Of a stretch of DNA of 16,326 nucleotides, positions 1 to 6,573 are shown one piece after another (positions within the stretch are counted from its first letter, which is position 1; each line of letters starts with the position of its first letter). A program made the position numbers and the translations under genes. Origin of the DNA: Candidatus Buchananbacteria bacterium (GTDB taxonomy: Bacteria > Patescibacteriota > Patescibacteriia > CAIXNZ01); contig JAUVKC010000016.1 in assembly GCA_030592165.1 (NCBI GenBank), forward strand, positions 1 to 16,326. Direction: 5' to 3'. The notes under the pieces were generated by a model. It did no database searches. It saw nothing but the letters and a program-made list of their open reading frames with translations, and was not told where the DNA came from.

Positions 1-64
1 CACCACACAGAGTTGGGCTATGTTTGTAGGTGTTAAGGAATTTGGAACTAAAAGATGTAGATAA
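1..64 (+). CDS. C-terminal end of an unidentified gene (partial)
   Basis: The reading frame beginning at base 2 stays open from the window edge to a TAA at 62-64 and would encode about 20 residues ending in GTKRCR. The other two forward frames close earlier. The intrinsic terminator that starts a few bases further on supports a forward gene ending here. Nothing in so short a tail identifies a family, and the possibility that this is untranslated 3' sequence cannot be excluded. Confidence 0.25.
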   Translation, partial: TTQSWAMFVGVKEFGTKRCR

Positions 65-98
65 AAATAAAAAAGAGTCCGAGCTCGGACTATTTTTT
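64..98 (+). terminator. Intrinsic terminator, possibly bidirectional
   Basis: A perfect 16-base palindrome at 76-91 (AGTCCG, loop AGCT, CGGACT) is preceded by an A-rich run and followed by six T residues at 93-98. This is the classic intrinsic terminator form, and the A run would serve as the U tract on the other strand. It ends only 15 bases before the ribosome binding site of the next small gene, which leaves no room for a separate promoter between them. That small gene may therefore depend on read-through. Confidence 0.75.
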
Positions 99-125
99 AA
101 TTTTATCTAAAACGGAGGATAAAAA

Positions 126-311
126 ATGAAAAAAGAAAAATTTCCAGATGATAGTGATTTTATGGGAGTAAGTGAAAAAGATCAAAGGGGACGAAGTGAT
201 AATAGTGTGGACTCTAGTCAGGAGAATTTCGATTCTACAAGCACAGATGTGCTTTATTCCGGACATGGTGACTCGTACTACCCCACAGGATCTTTTGATG
301 AGTTTCACTAA
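126..311 (+). CDS. Small acidic, Ser/Asp-rich hypothetical protein (61 aa)
   Basis: No known family is recognised. The start is well supported: a GGAGG at 114-118 lies seven bases before the ATG, one of the best Shine-Dalgarno sequences in the window. The product is hydrophilic and lacks a signal peptide, membrane helix or cysteine. It is dominated by Asp, Glu, Ser and Gly, so it is probably largely disordered, with an aromatic patch near the C terminus (DSYYPTGSFDEFH). It lies downstream of a terminator and upstream of a second tiny frame that also has a strong ribosome binding site. An overlapping GTG-initiated frame (172-363) has no ribosome binding site and is considered spurious. The gene is plausible because of its translation signal; its function is unknown. 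Confidence 0.55.
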   Translation: MKKEKFPDDSDFMGVSEKDQRGRSDNSVDSSQENFDSTSTDVLYSGHGDSYYPTGSFDEFH

Positions 312-346
312 TAAAAATGAGCAAGAGCTCAGAAAGGAGGTAGGTT

Positions 347-400
347 ATGAAGAAATATCGTAAAGATTGGACTCACCGGATTTATCACGATTGGAAGTAA
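347..400 (+). CDS. Possible 17-aa basic peptide
   Basis: This frame encodes MKKYRKDWTHRIYHDWK and then TAA. An AAAGGAGG at 333-340 ends six bases before the ATG and is the best match to the anti-Shine-Dalgarno sequence in the window, so ribosomes very probably load here. The peptide is strongly basic and aromatic and has no membrane segment. It begins 35 bases after the acidic 61-residue frame, so an acidic and a basic small product may come from one transcript. It could be a true microprotein or the leader of a larger regulatory arrangement. A hairpin follows at 413-435. No family is recognised. Confidence 0.4.
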   Translation: MKKYRKDWTHRIYHDWK

Positions 401-412
401 TTTCAAAACATG

Positions 413-435
413 GCAGGTCACTTTATGTGACCTGC
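413..435 (+). other. 9-bp hairpin without a U tract
   Basis: A perfect inverted repeat (GCAGGTCAC, loop TTTAT, GTGACCTGC) lies between the 17-residue frame and the M20 peptidase gene. It is not followed by a T run on either strand, so it is not a canonical intrinsic terminator. It may act as an RNA-stabilising or attenuating structure, or as a protein-binding dyad. Confidence 0.5.
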
Positions 436-462
436 TAAACCTAAAAATAATTTATTAGATAT

Positions 463-1551
463 ATGAAAACAGCTCAAATTTTAGAAAAATTAGTAAAGTT
501 TAATACAGTTGATGATAAGGATAATTCAGGCATAACAAAATTTTTGTCTACATTTTTGACTCCTTTGGGTTTTAAGATTCAAATGGTAAAGAATAAGACA
601 AATAACAAAATTAATTTACTGGCTAAGTATAATAAAAAGAAACCGGTTTTAACATTTTCTGGTCACACCGATACTGTTCCAGAAACTACCCAATGGACTC
701 AGGACCCCTTTAATTTAACTTCTAAGGGCGATAAGTTATATGGGTTAGGAACAAGCGATATGAAAGGAGGAATTGCCAGTATTTTAGCAACAATCCAAAA
801 TACTAATTTAAATAAATTAAATAAGGGGTTAAATCTAGTTTTTACGTATGGAGAAGAAGTTGATTTGTCGGGAGTCCAGGATTTTTTGAAAAAAGTTAAA
901 CTTAAAACCAAATACGTTATTTTAGCTGAAGATACGGGTTTAAAGCCTAGAACAGGTTCAAAAGGTGCCTATGCGATAAAAATTGAATTTCAGGGTAAGG
1001 CAGCTCATGGTTCTGAGGTTAATAAAGGAGTCAATGCTATTTTAATAGCTCAGGAGTTTATTGAAAAAGTGAAGAAGTTATTCGTAAAAGTGCAGCAACA
1101 AAAAAACTCCTTATTTGCCATACCGTTTTCTACCTTGAATATTGCTAAAATAGCAGGAGGTGATTTAATTAATCGTGTGCCAGCATATTGTTGTTTGGAC
1201 TTGGAGTATCGAACAGTAACTCAAATTCAAGGCATAAGGATATATCAAGAGATATTAAAAATTTTACAGGCAATGAACTGTAAATTTAAAATAAGTCTTG
1301 ATCTGCAAATTCGGCCAATGATTACTAAGAATAAAGATTTTATTTCTGTTTTGGAAAAAATTACTAAAGCTAAAGTTTATGGTGGTAATGGAACCACAGA
1401 AGGTTCTTTTTACAGTAAATATGGTTATGATTGTATTATTTTGGGACCTGGAAGTGGTATGGCTCATGAACCAAACGAGTTTATAACAAAAAATCAGCTT
1501 ATTGAAGCTGAGCAAGTTTATAAAAAAGTAATTACTACTATATGTAAGTAA
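463..1551 (+). CDS. M20 family zinc amidohydrolase (ArgE/DapE/peptidase type)
   Basis: This is a cytoplasmic metal-dependent hydrolase that would cleave an amide bond in an N-acyl amino acid or small peptide. The 362-residue product shows the family motifs in order: GHTD at 67-70 (metal ligand His68, with Asp70), TSDMKGG at 97-103 (bridging Asp99), the EE pair at 131-132 (general base and metal ligand), AEDTG at 155-159, and the final His335 in AHEPNEF. The central lid domain contains AAHGS (His182), the conserved histidine of M20 dimerisation domains. The length matches ArgE and DapE. The specific substrate cannot be read from sequence: no arginine or lysine biosynthesis genes are nearby, and peptide scavenging would suit a reduced genome. 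There is no Shine-Dalgarno sequence before the ATG. It converges on the PBP gene across a shared terminator. Confidence 0.9.
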   Translation: MKTAQILEKLVKFNTVDDKDNSGITKFLSTFLTPLGFKIQMVKNKTNNKINLLAKYNKKKPVLTFSGHTDTVPETTQWTQDPFNLTSKGDKLYGLGTSDMKGGIASILATIQNTNLNKLNKGLNLVFTYGEEVDLSGVQDFLKKVKLKTKYVILAEDTGLKPRTGSKGAYAIKIEFQGKAAHGSEVNKGVNAILIAQEFIEKVKKLFVKVQQQKNSLFAIPFSTLNIAKIAGGDLINRVPAYCCLDLEYRTVTQIQGIRIYQEILKILQAMNCKFKISLDLQIRPMITKNKDFISVLEKITKAKVYGGNGTTEGSFYSKYGYDCIILGPGSGMAHEPNEFITKNQLIEAEQVYKKVITTICK

Positions 1552-1554
1552 AAG

Positions 1555-1579
1555 AAAAAAGGGCTTTTAGCCCTTTTTT
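1555..1579. terminator. Bidirectional intrinsic terminator between convergent genes
   Basis: Six A residues, GGGCT, a TTT loop, AGCCC and six T residues form a symmetric hairpin. It can terminate transcripts arriving from either side. It sits between the stop codons of the M20 gene (1551) and the PBP gene (1581, minus strand), so it serves both. Confidence 0.85.
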
Positions 1580-1580
1580 C

Positions 1581-4466
1581 TTATTGTATTTTTATTTGTA
1601 GAGGAGTTGATCGTGCCTTTGTTCCATCACTGTCTTCAAAAATAGCAGAGACCTCGTATTCACCAGGAGAGGGACCATTCGGCCAGGTAATACTCATATC
1701 CTTTTGTGGGAAGTCAATTATTTCAGCAAATTTGTTAGTATTATAGTAGAAGGTTGCCTTTTTTAAATTTCTTATTTTAGATAAGCTAAAATCAATATTC
1801 AAGGGAAAGCTTGTAGAATAAAAGGTCGCGTTTTGTCTTGGGTTTATCCAGTTTATTTCTGGTAAAGAAGTTGGTAGTTTAATGTTTAATTCAATTTGGA
1901 CGCTGGTAGAATTATCAATATCATCGTAAGCGGTTGCTTTTAATGTTTGATAACCATTATCAACATCAAGTGATTTAACATCAAGTGAAAAAGGAAATTT
2001 TCGAGCAGTACCAACAATATGACCATTAATTTCAAATTCTACCCTATTAATACCTCGTGAGGCTGAAGCAGAAACTTCAAATTTAACAGGATATGATTCT
2101 AAGGTGTCATTATTCCGTGGAGACTTTAAACTAATTGAGGGTTGGTTTTCCGGGATATGTAAATCATCGTATTCAGTTGGGGGTTCATCACGGACAAATT
2201 CTGCTTCTTCATCTTCAGCTTTTTTATCTAGCCATCTTTGGATACCAGCTTCCCAGGATTTATACATAGGGTCATTGCCAGGGTTTTCTGGGGCTGGCCC
2301 TGCTGGATTGTTTTTATTAATATAATGTAAAATAGAATGATCTTGACTAAATAATTTATTTTCTTTAAATGAGTCAGGGGTTAGGGGTGTTGCTAATTTT
2401 CCAGAGGCTCTGTCAATCTCAAGCTCAACTTGTCCAAGCATTTCACCTCTAAGTATTGGGTGAAGTTTTTCATTCAAACCTGAAGGTTCTTTAAAATATT
2501 CAACCGGAGTACCCTCAAGGGTTTTTCTCATGTAACTATTCCAGATAGGGGCAGCCACACTAGCGCCAGTAGCAGCACCTTTCATATCAGTACCGTCACT
2601 ATTTCCAACCCAAACACCAGTGACAAAAGAAGGGGTATAGCCAATAGTCCAGGCATCATTGTTGTCATTTGTAGTCCCTGTTTTAGCGGCTACAGGACGT
2701 CCAGGGAGTGTTAAAAGAGAACCTCCGCCAAATACCCAGGCTCTGGCATTATCATCACTTAATATACTATTAATTTGTCTGGCAACATTACTTTCAAGAA
2801 CTTTATTTTTTTCTACTTTAAATTCTTGAATTTTTTTACCGTCTTTATCCTCAACTTTTAAGATGGCTACTTTTTTTGCTCTTTCACCGTCTCTGGCAAA
2901 TGTTGCAAAGGCACCAACATGATCAAGAAGCTTAACTTCACAACCACCCAAAACAAGAGAAAGTCCGCACTGTGTTTCGGGGGTAATTGTTGAATAACCC
3001 ATTTCTTGCATTAAATTAATAACATTGTCGATACCAGCTAGATATAAAGATTTAACTGCAGGAATATTTAAAGACCCACCCAAGGCTCGGCGAATAGTGA
3101 TTGGTCCTCTTTCTTTAAAGTCATAATTATTAGGTTCATACGGTTTGGGATTTGAAGGGAAAGTAGTAACAACATCATATAAAACTGTTTCAGTAGTAAA
3201 ACCTTTATTAAATGCACCTGCATAAGCAATTGGTTTTCCAGAAGAACCTGGTTGACGTGGCATGATAGAAACATTTACCTGACCATCGATTTCTTCGTTA
3301 TAATAATCCATGGAACCGACCATGGCTAAGATTTCACCTGTTTTGGCATCAATTGAGACTAAAGAAGCGTTGGTAGCTCCGTATTCAAGGTTTCTTTCGT
3401 TAGCTCCGGTAACTACCTCTTCGGCAATTTGTTGTTTATCCCAGTCTAGGGTTGTAATTACTTTTAAGCCTCCCTGTTCTAACGTTTTTTGCCCTAATTC
3501 CTCTGCTAAAAGTTCTTTAACATAAAAAACAAAGTGAGGGGCACTAATACCAGAAACATTTTCTTTTTTAAATTCTAAAACCTCATTTTTAGCAGCTTCA
3601 GCTTCTTCTTTTGTAATATAGCCCTCTTCAGCCATAATATTTAAAATAAGACGTTGTCTGTTAAAAAGCTGGTCAGTATGCGAGCCGTAAGGCGAGTAGG
3701 TTGATGGTGCTTTGGGCAGAGCAGCTAAGATAGCAGCTTCAGCTATAGTAACATCTTTGGCAGATTTACCAAAAAAGTAATTTGAAGCTGATTCGACCCC
3801 AAAATTAACAGAGCCATAAGGTATTTCATTAAAATATAATTTTAAAATTTCATCTTTTGTAAACTTTTTTTCTAATTGATAAGCTAAAATCCACTCTTTC
3901 ATTTTACGAGATATTTTTCTTTCATTAGTTAAAATAGCATTTTTAACAAATTGCTGAGTCAGAGTAGATCCACCACGAGCTCTTTTTCCTCTTAATGGAT
4001 CAATCAAAACACCTTGAATTACAGAGAAGAAATTAATACCATGATGTTCATAAAAATGCTTATCTTCAATAGAAATAGTTGCCCATTTGATATAATCTGA
4101 AATATTGTCCATTTCAACAATGGTTCTTTTTTCATCACCATGAATTTCCCATAGTAAATGCTCACCGCTTCGGTCGTAAATTTTAGTAGATTCAGCTAAA
4201 ATACGATCAGTTAATTTATTTGGATCAGGTAAGTCCTTTGAATACCAGGCTAAGGCGCCAATCATAACAATACCACCAAATAAGCCACCAATTATTCCAA
4301 GCACAATTAACCAGGCAATAAGACGTTTTATTAATTCTTTTGGTTTTTGTCGTCGTTTTTTTCTTTTTTTCGGTAAATTTGAACTAGTACGTTTAACTTT
4401 TCGCCTTTTACCGGTTTTTTTGTATTTTTCCCAATTTTTGGGTGAACGCATTTGTTTTATAGGCAT
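1581..4466 (-). CDS. Class A penicillin-binding protein 1A (transglycosylase/transpeptidase)
   Basis: A bifunctional peptidoglycan synthase that polymerises lipid II glycan strands and cross-links the stem peptides outside the membrane. The 961-residue protein starts with a very basic cytoplasmic tail (about 1-46) and one membrane anchor (about 47-74). The GT51 domain has IEDKHFYEHHG at 133-143 (catalytic Glu134), RGGSTLTQQ at 164-172 and DEILKLYFNEIPYG at 205-218. The transpeptidase domain has SSGK at 408-411 (nucleophile Ser408), SLN at 465-467 and KTGTT at 595-599, so all active-site motifs are intact. After an acidic, Pro-rich linker (about 720-775), residues 776-961 look like two Ig-like beta domains, each beginning near a SPRNN or NPRQN motif. 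This makes the protein longer than typical PBP1A. The gene has its own promoter just upstream of the ATG. Confidence in the family is high; the role of the Ig-like tail is inferred. Confidence 0.95.
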   Translation of the reverse strand: MPIKQMRSPKNWEKYKKTGKRRKVKRTSSNLPKKRKKRRQKPKELIKRLIAWLIVLGIIGGLFGGIVMIGALAWYSKDLPDPNKLTDRILAESTKIYDRSGEHLLWEIHGDEKRTIVEMDNISDYIKWATISIEDKHFYEHHGINFFSVIQGVLIDPLRGKRARGGSTLTQQFVKNAILTNERKISRKMKEWILAYQLEKKFTKDEILKLYFNEIPYGSVNFGVESASNYFFGKSAKDVTIAEAAILAALPKAPSTYSPYGSHTDQLFNRQRLILNIMAEEGYITKEEAEAAKNEVLEFKKENVSGISAPHFVFYVKELLAEELGQKTLEQGGLKVITTLDWDKQQIAEEVVTGANERNLEYGATNASLVSIDAKTGEILAMVGSMDYYNEEIDGQVNVSIMPRQPGSSGKPIAYAGAFNKGFTTETVLYDVVTTFPSNPKPYEPNNYDFKERGPITIRRALGGSLNIPAVKSLYLAGIDNVINLMQEMGYSTITPETQCGLSLVLGGCEVKLLDHVGAFATFARDGERAKKVAILKVEDKDGKKIQEFKVEKNKVLESNVARQINSILSDDNARAWVFGGGSLLTLPGRPVAAKTGTTNDNNDAWTIGYTPSFVTGVWVGNSDGTDMKGAATGASVAAPIWNSYMRKTLEGTPVEYFKEPSGLNEKLHPILRGEMLGQVELEIDRASGKLATPLTPDSFKENKLFSQDHSILHYINKNNPAGPAPENPGNDPMYKSWEAGIQRWLDKKAEDEEAEFVRDEPPTEYDDLHIPENQPSISLKSPRNNDTLESYPVKFEVSASASRGINRVEFEINGHIVGTARKFPFSLDVKSLDVDNGYQTLKATAYDDIDNSTSVQIELNIKLPTSLPEINWINPRQNATFYSTSFPLNIDFSLSKIRNLKKATFYYNTNKFAEIIDFPQKDMSITWPNGPSPGEYEVSAIFEDSDGTKARSTPLQIKIQ

Positions 4467-4470
4467 AAAA

Positions 4471-4530
4471 ATAAATTACAAATAACAAATGACAAATGTC
4501 AAATCAATGATAAATTATAAATTATAAATT
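4471..4530. repeat. Degenerate heptamer tandem array
   Basis: Five consecutive 7-base units (ATAAATT, ACAAATA, ACAAATG, ACAAATG, TCAAATC) fill 4471-4505. After AATG, three exact ATAAATT units fill 4510-4530. The array lies directly upstream of the PBP gene, and part of it provides that gene's predicted promoter. A related pair of units occurs upstream of yebC near 7334-7373. Confidence 0.7.
4475..4502 (-). promoter_or_regulatory. Predicted promoter of the PBP1A gene
   Basis: Read on the minus strand, a perfect TTGACA (-35, 4497-4502) is separated by 16 bases from TGTAAT (-10, 4475-4480, five of six consensus matches). Transcription would start near 4468, two bases before the ATG at 4466. The predicted mRNA is therefore leaderless, which fits the lack of any Shine-Dalgarno sequence. 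Confidence 0.55.
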
Positions 4531-4570
4531 AATAATGAATGACAAAGTATCTATTGTGATTTGGATGTTA

Positions 4571-4624
4571 CTACTATATAACGTAAATAGTAGATTTTAA
4601 TTACATATAGCCATTATAGGCTAT
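4571..4624. other. Two short hairpins downstream of ruvC
   Basis: CTACTAT (4571-4577) pairs with ATAGTAG (4587-4593), and ATAGCC (4607-4612) pairs with GGCTAT (4619-4624). Both follow the ruvC stop codon on the minus strand. Neither has a clear U tract in that direction, so they are at best weak terminators. The rest of 4531-4643 shows nothing recognisable. Confidence 0.35.
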
Positions 4625-4643
4625 TTCACTGGATATTTCAATC

Positions 4644-5150
4644 TTAGTTTTTGGTTTTTTCTAGGAACTTTCTGGCCTGTAAGTAGGTAAGAGCAATCGC
4701 TAGGGCATCAGCTGCATCGTCTGGTTTGGGTATGTCTTTGAGCTTAAGGATGTTTTTAACCATATTTTGGACTTGATGTTTATCAGCTCTGCCATAACCA
4801 CAAACAGCTTGTTTTATTTGTAGAGGAGTAAAGTCTGTAACAGCTAAATTATGCATAATCGCAGTAAGAACAATAACTCCCCTAGCCTGACCAACCATCA
4901 TGGCTGTTTTGACATTTTTAGCGAAAAATAATTCTTCTACTGCCACTGCGTCAGGTTTAAATTTTTTTATTAAGGTATTTAAATCTTGGTGAATAAATTT
5001 TAAACGTTGAGAAAATTCAGTATTGGCTACAGTTTTGATTATTCCATAGTCAATTACTGTATGTTTTTTACCTATTTCTTCAATAAAAGCATAGCCAGTA
5101 GTAGCGACTCCTGGATCAATACCGAGAATAATGTGTGAGTTTTTTGTCAT
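4644..5150 (-). CDS. ruvC: Holliday junction resolvase RuvC
   Basis: RuvC is the endonuclease that cuts four-way DNA junctions symmetrically at the end of homologous recombination, working with the RuvAB branch-migration motor. The 168-residue product has the RNase H-like fold signature and all four acidic catalytic residues: Asp12 in GIDPG, Glu72 in VEELFFAKN, and Asp145 and Asp148 in PDDAADALAIA. The conserved GYGRADKHQV segment (118-127) is also present. The length is normal for the family. The usual partner yebC lies 1.4 kb away in the same orientation, separated by an oppositely oriented hydrolase gene. ruvA and ruvB are not in the window. There is no Shine-Dalgarno sequence; the predicted promoter places the transcript start one base before the ATG. 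Confidence 0.95.
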   Translation of the reverse strand: MTKNSHIILGIDPGVATTGYAFIEEIGKKHTVIDYGIIKTVANTEFSQRLKFIHQDLNTLIKKFKPDAVAVEELFFAKNVKTAMMVGQARGVIVLTAIMHNLAVTDFTPLQIKQAVCGYGRADKHQVQNMVKNILKLKDIPKPDDAADALAIALTYLQARKFLEKTKN

Positions 5151-5157
5151 TAGCTTT

Positions 5158-5187
5158 ATTTTAGCAAAAAGAAGCCATTTAAGGCAA
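5158..5187 (-). promoter_or_regulatory. Predicted leaderless promoter of ruvC
   Basis: On the minus strand, TTGCCT (-35, 5182-5187) is followed after 18 bases by TAAAAT (-10, 5158-5163). The expected start at about 5151 is directly before the ATG at 5150. It is arranged back to back with the hydrolase promoter; the two -35 elements are only two bases apart. Confidence 0.5.
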
Positions 5188-5189
5188 TA

Positions 5190-5218
5190 TTGACTTATTA
5201 ATTGTTATGTGATATCCT
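5190..5218 (+). promoter_or_regulatory. Predicted promoter of the hydrolase gene
   Basis: TTGACT (-35, 5190-5195) and TATCCT (-10, 5213-5218) are 17 bases apart. A TGA directly before the -10 gives an extended -10 element. Transcription would start near 5225, leaving a leader of about 58 bases that ends in an AGGAGG ribosome binding site. This differs from the leaderless arrangement of its neighbours. Confidence 0.55.
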
Positions 5219-5265
5219 TGTAAATCATAAAATTGTTGTTTACAAATGAATATTCAATAAGTCAA
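5190..5265. repeat. 10-bp inverted repeat around the hydrolase promoter and leader
   Basis: TTGACTTATT at 5190-5199 and AATAAGTCAA at 5256-5265 are perfect inverted copies separated by 56 bases. The left arm includes the -35 element; the right arm lies just upstream of the AGGAGG ribosome binding site. A small TGAATATTCA palindrome lies just before the right arm. Paired operator sites are a possible explanation. Confidence 0.55.
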
Positions 5266-5282
5266 ACAAGGAGGAAATATAA

Positions 5283-6431
5283 ATGAAAAGAGTTTTATTT
5301 ATAATGGGAGTTCTACTTTTGGGAGGAGGTATTCCTATGTCAGCAGACGCATATTCTGTAGGAGTCAAAATTTTTACATTGGAAAACGGTCACAAAATCA
5401 TTGTTTGGTATCCAGGGGAAAGGCAAGCTGGACAAGAACCTTTTAGTCATTTTGGCCGAGCTCGTAGAGTTCGCGCGTACCTGGATGTTTTACCGGACAT
5501 GTCAGGGGCACCATATGCTCTTATTGTCAGATCACACGGTTTGGGTATGGGGGCTCTTGATGCGGTTCAATGGTCAGTTACTATGGCAAAGAATGGTTTT
5601 GTTGTGGTAGCTTTTGATCACAGAGATGCTTCAGCCTGTCATCTTGATGGAACAACTGAATTGGATTGGCTGGATGCTGGAATGAAGTTTGTTAAGTATA
5701 AAAATGATTTTGACAAAGCTGTTGAAGAGGTTTATTCTGATAGCCTTCATTATCTTGACGATCCTCGTTATCGTCCACGAGAAGTTTCAGCTGTGCTTGA
5801 TGGTATTTTGGCGCATCAATTTTTTCAAGGGTTTATTGATCCTAAAAGAATAGGTGCTGCAGGTCATTCTTTTGGTGGAGCAACAGTGCTTGCTTTGGGA
5901 CACGAGGATGTTATTAATTGTACTGATCCTGCAAGTTACTCACCTCAAGTTTGCAGGAACAACAATGCTGATCTTTCTACCTCAGAGTTTTTACCCAGTC
6001 AATGTTGTCGGCCTGCTTATCAAGGTCAGGAAATTAGTTTTTATGATTCTAGATTCAAAGCTTTTTTGGCTGTTGGACCAGGCACATTCTTATTTTGGCC
6101 AATTCAGAATAATAAACCAGTCATGTTGATTAGTGGAGATTCGTTTGAGGTTGCCTCAGAGAACATGCAAAGACCGTTTCAAGACTTCCCTCGAATTTAC
6201 TGGTTAATTGTTGCAGACACTGATCATATGACTTGGGTTGATTGGATTTATAATCACAATCCATTATCTGCTTTAGTCCTTAAGGGTTATCAGGCTTATT
6301 GGTTTAAATTTTGTTTTTATGAAAAGTATTCAATTGCTTTTTTTGATGCTCATTTGAATAACGATTTTGAGCTTTTGGACACGTTAAAAAGAAAATCATG
6401 TCCGATGATAAAATTTAAATATAAATTGTAA
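5283..6431 (+). CDS. Secreted alpha/beta hydrolase (PAF-acetylhydrolase/chlorophyllase-like)
   Basis: A predicted exported serine esterase or lipase; the substrate is unknown. The 382-residue protein begins with a signal peptide (about 1-23, ending SADA before YSVG). The fold signatures are RSHGLG (83-88, oxyanion region), FDHRD (111-115) and the nucleophile elbow GHSFGG at 194-199 with Ser196. Likely partners are Asp286 (SGDSFE) and His315 (DTDHMTW), giving a complete triad in the order expected of the fold. Cysteines at 213, 224, 241 and 242 may form disulphides outside the membrane. The gene has an AGGAGG at 5269-5274 eight bases before the ATG, its own promoter and a strong terminator. 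It appears richer in G+C than its neighbours and lies opposite to them between ruvC and yebC, which suggests acquisition as a self-contained unit. Family-level confidence is good; the exact subfamily is uncertain. Confidence 0.85.
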   Translation: MKRVLFIMGVLLLGGGIPMSADAYSVGVKIFTLENGHKIIVWYPGERQAGQEPFSHFGRARRVRAYLDVLPDMSGAPYALIVRSHGLGMGALDAVQWSVTMAKNGFVVVAFDHRDASACHLDGTTELDWLDAGMKFVKYKNDFDKAVEEVYSDSLHYLDDPRYRPREVSAVLDGILAHQFFQGFIDPKRIGAAGHSFGGATVLALGHEDVINCTDPASYSPQVCRNNNADLSTSEFLPSQCCRPAYQGQEISFYDSRFKAFLAVGPGTFLFWPIQNNKPVMLISGDSFEVASENMQRPFQDFPRIYWLIVADTDHMTWVDWIYNHNPLSALVLKGYQAYWFKFCFYEKYSIAFFDAHLNNDFELLDTLKRKSCPMIKFKYKL

Positions 6432-6473
6432 AAAAACAAAAGCGGCTCAGGAAAATCACTGAGCCGTTTTTTT
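6431..6473. terminator. Strong intrinsic terminator after the hydrolase gene
   Basis: CGGCTCAG (6443-6450) pairs with CTGAGCCG (6459-6466) across an eight-base loop and is followed by a seven-T run. On the opposite strand the hairpin is followed by a T-rich tract too, so it could also stop transcripts arriving from yebC. Confidence 0.85.
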
Positions 6474-6486
6474 ATTTCCCATAGCC

Positions 6487-6530
6487 CCAAAACCGAAGCC
6501 TCGATTGGCCAATCGAGGTTTCGGTTTTGG
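6487..6530. repeat. 44-bp near-perfect palindrome
   Basis: Each 22-base arm runs outward from the central TTGGCCAA; 21 of 22 pairs match, the exception being G6498 opposite T6519. The outer ends are CCAAAACCGAAG and the reverse complement side TTTCGGTTTTGG. It follows the hydrolase terminator directly, so it is not needed to end that gene. It may be a mobile palindromic element, a protein-binding dyad or a terminator for yebC. Confidence 0.8.
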
Positions 6531-6552
6531 TGTATGTGGTTGTGAGGTATTT

Positions 6553-6567
6553 TAAGGCAAAGCCTTA
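6553..6567 (-). other. Short hairpin just after the yebC stop codon
   Basis: TAAGGC and GCCTTA are separated by three bases. On the minus strand the hairpin begins seven bases after the stop codon and is followed by AAATACC rather than a T run, so it is weak as a terminator but could protect the yebC 3' end. Confidence 0.4.
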
Positions 6568-6573
6568 TAGGGG

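Noticed and set aside
172..363. GTG-started frame overlapping the 61-aa gene
   Set aside because: It has no Shine-Dalgarno sequence, while the overlapping ATG frame has a GGAGG at ideal spacing. It also overlaps the start of the 17-aa frame.
463..1551. Firm naming of the M20 enzyme as argE or dapE
   Set aside because: The active-site motifs are common to all M20 members and no pathway genes are nearby, so only the family is called.
6436..6570. CRISPR-like repeat cluster from the three hairpins after the hydrolase gene
   Set aside because: The three inverted repeats are unrelated in sequence and there are no regularly spaced direct repeats.
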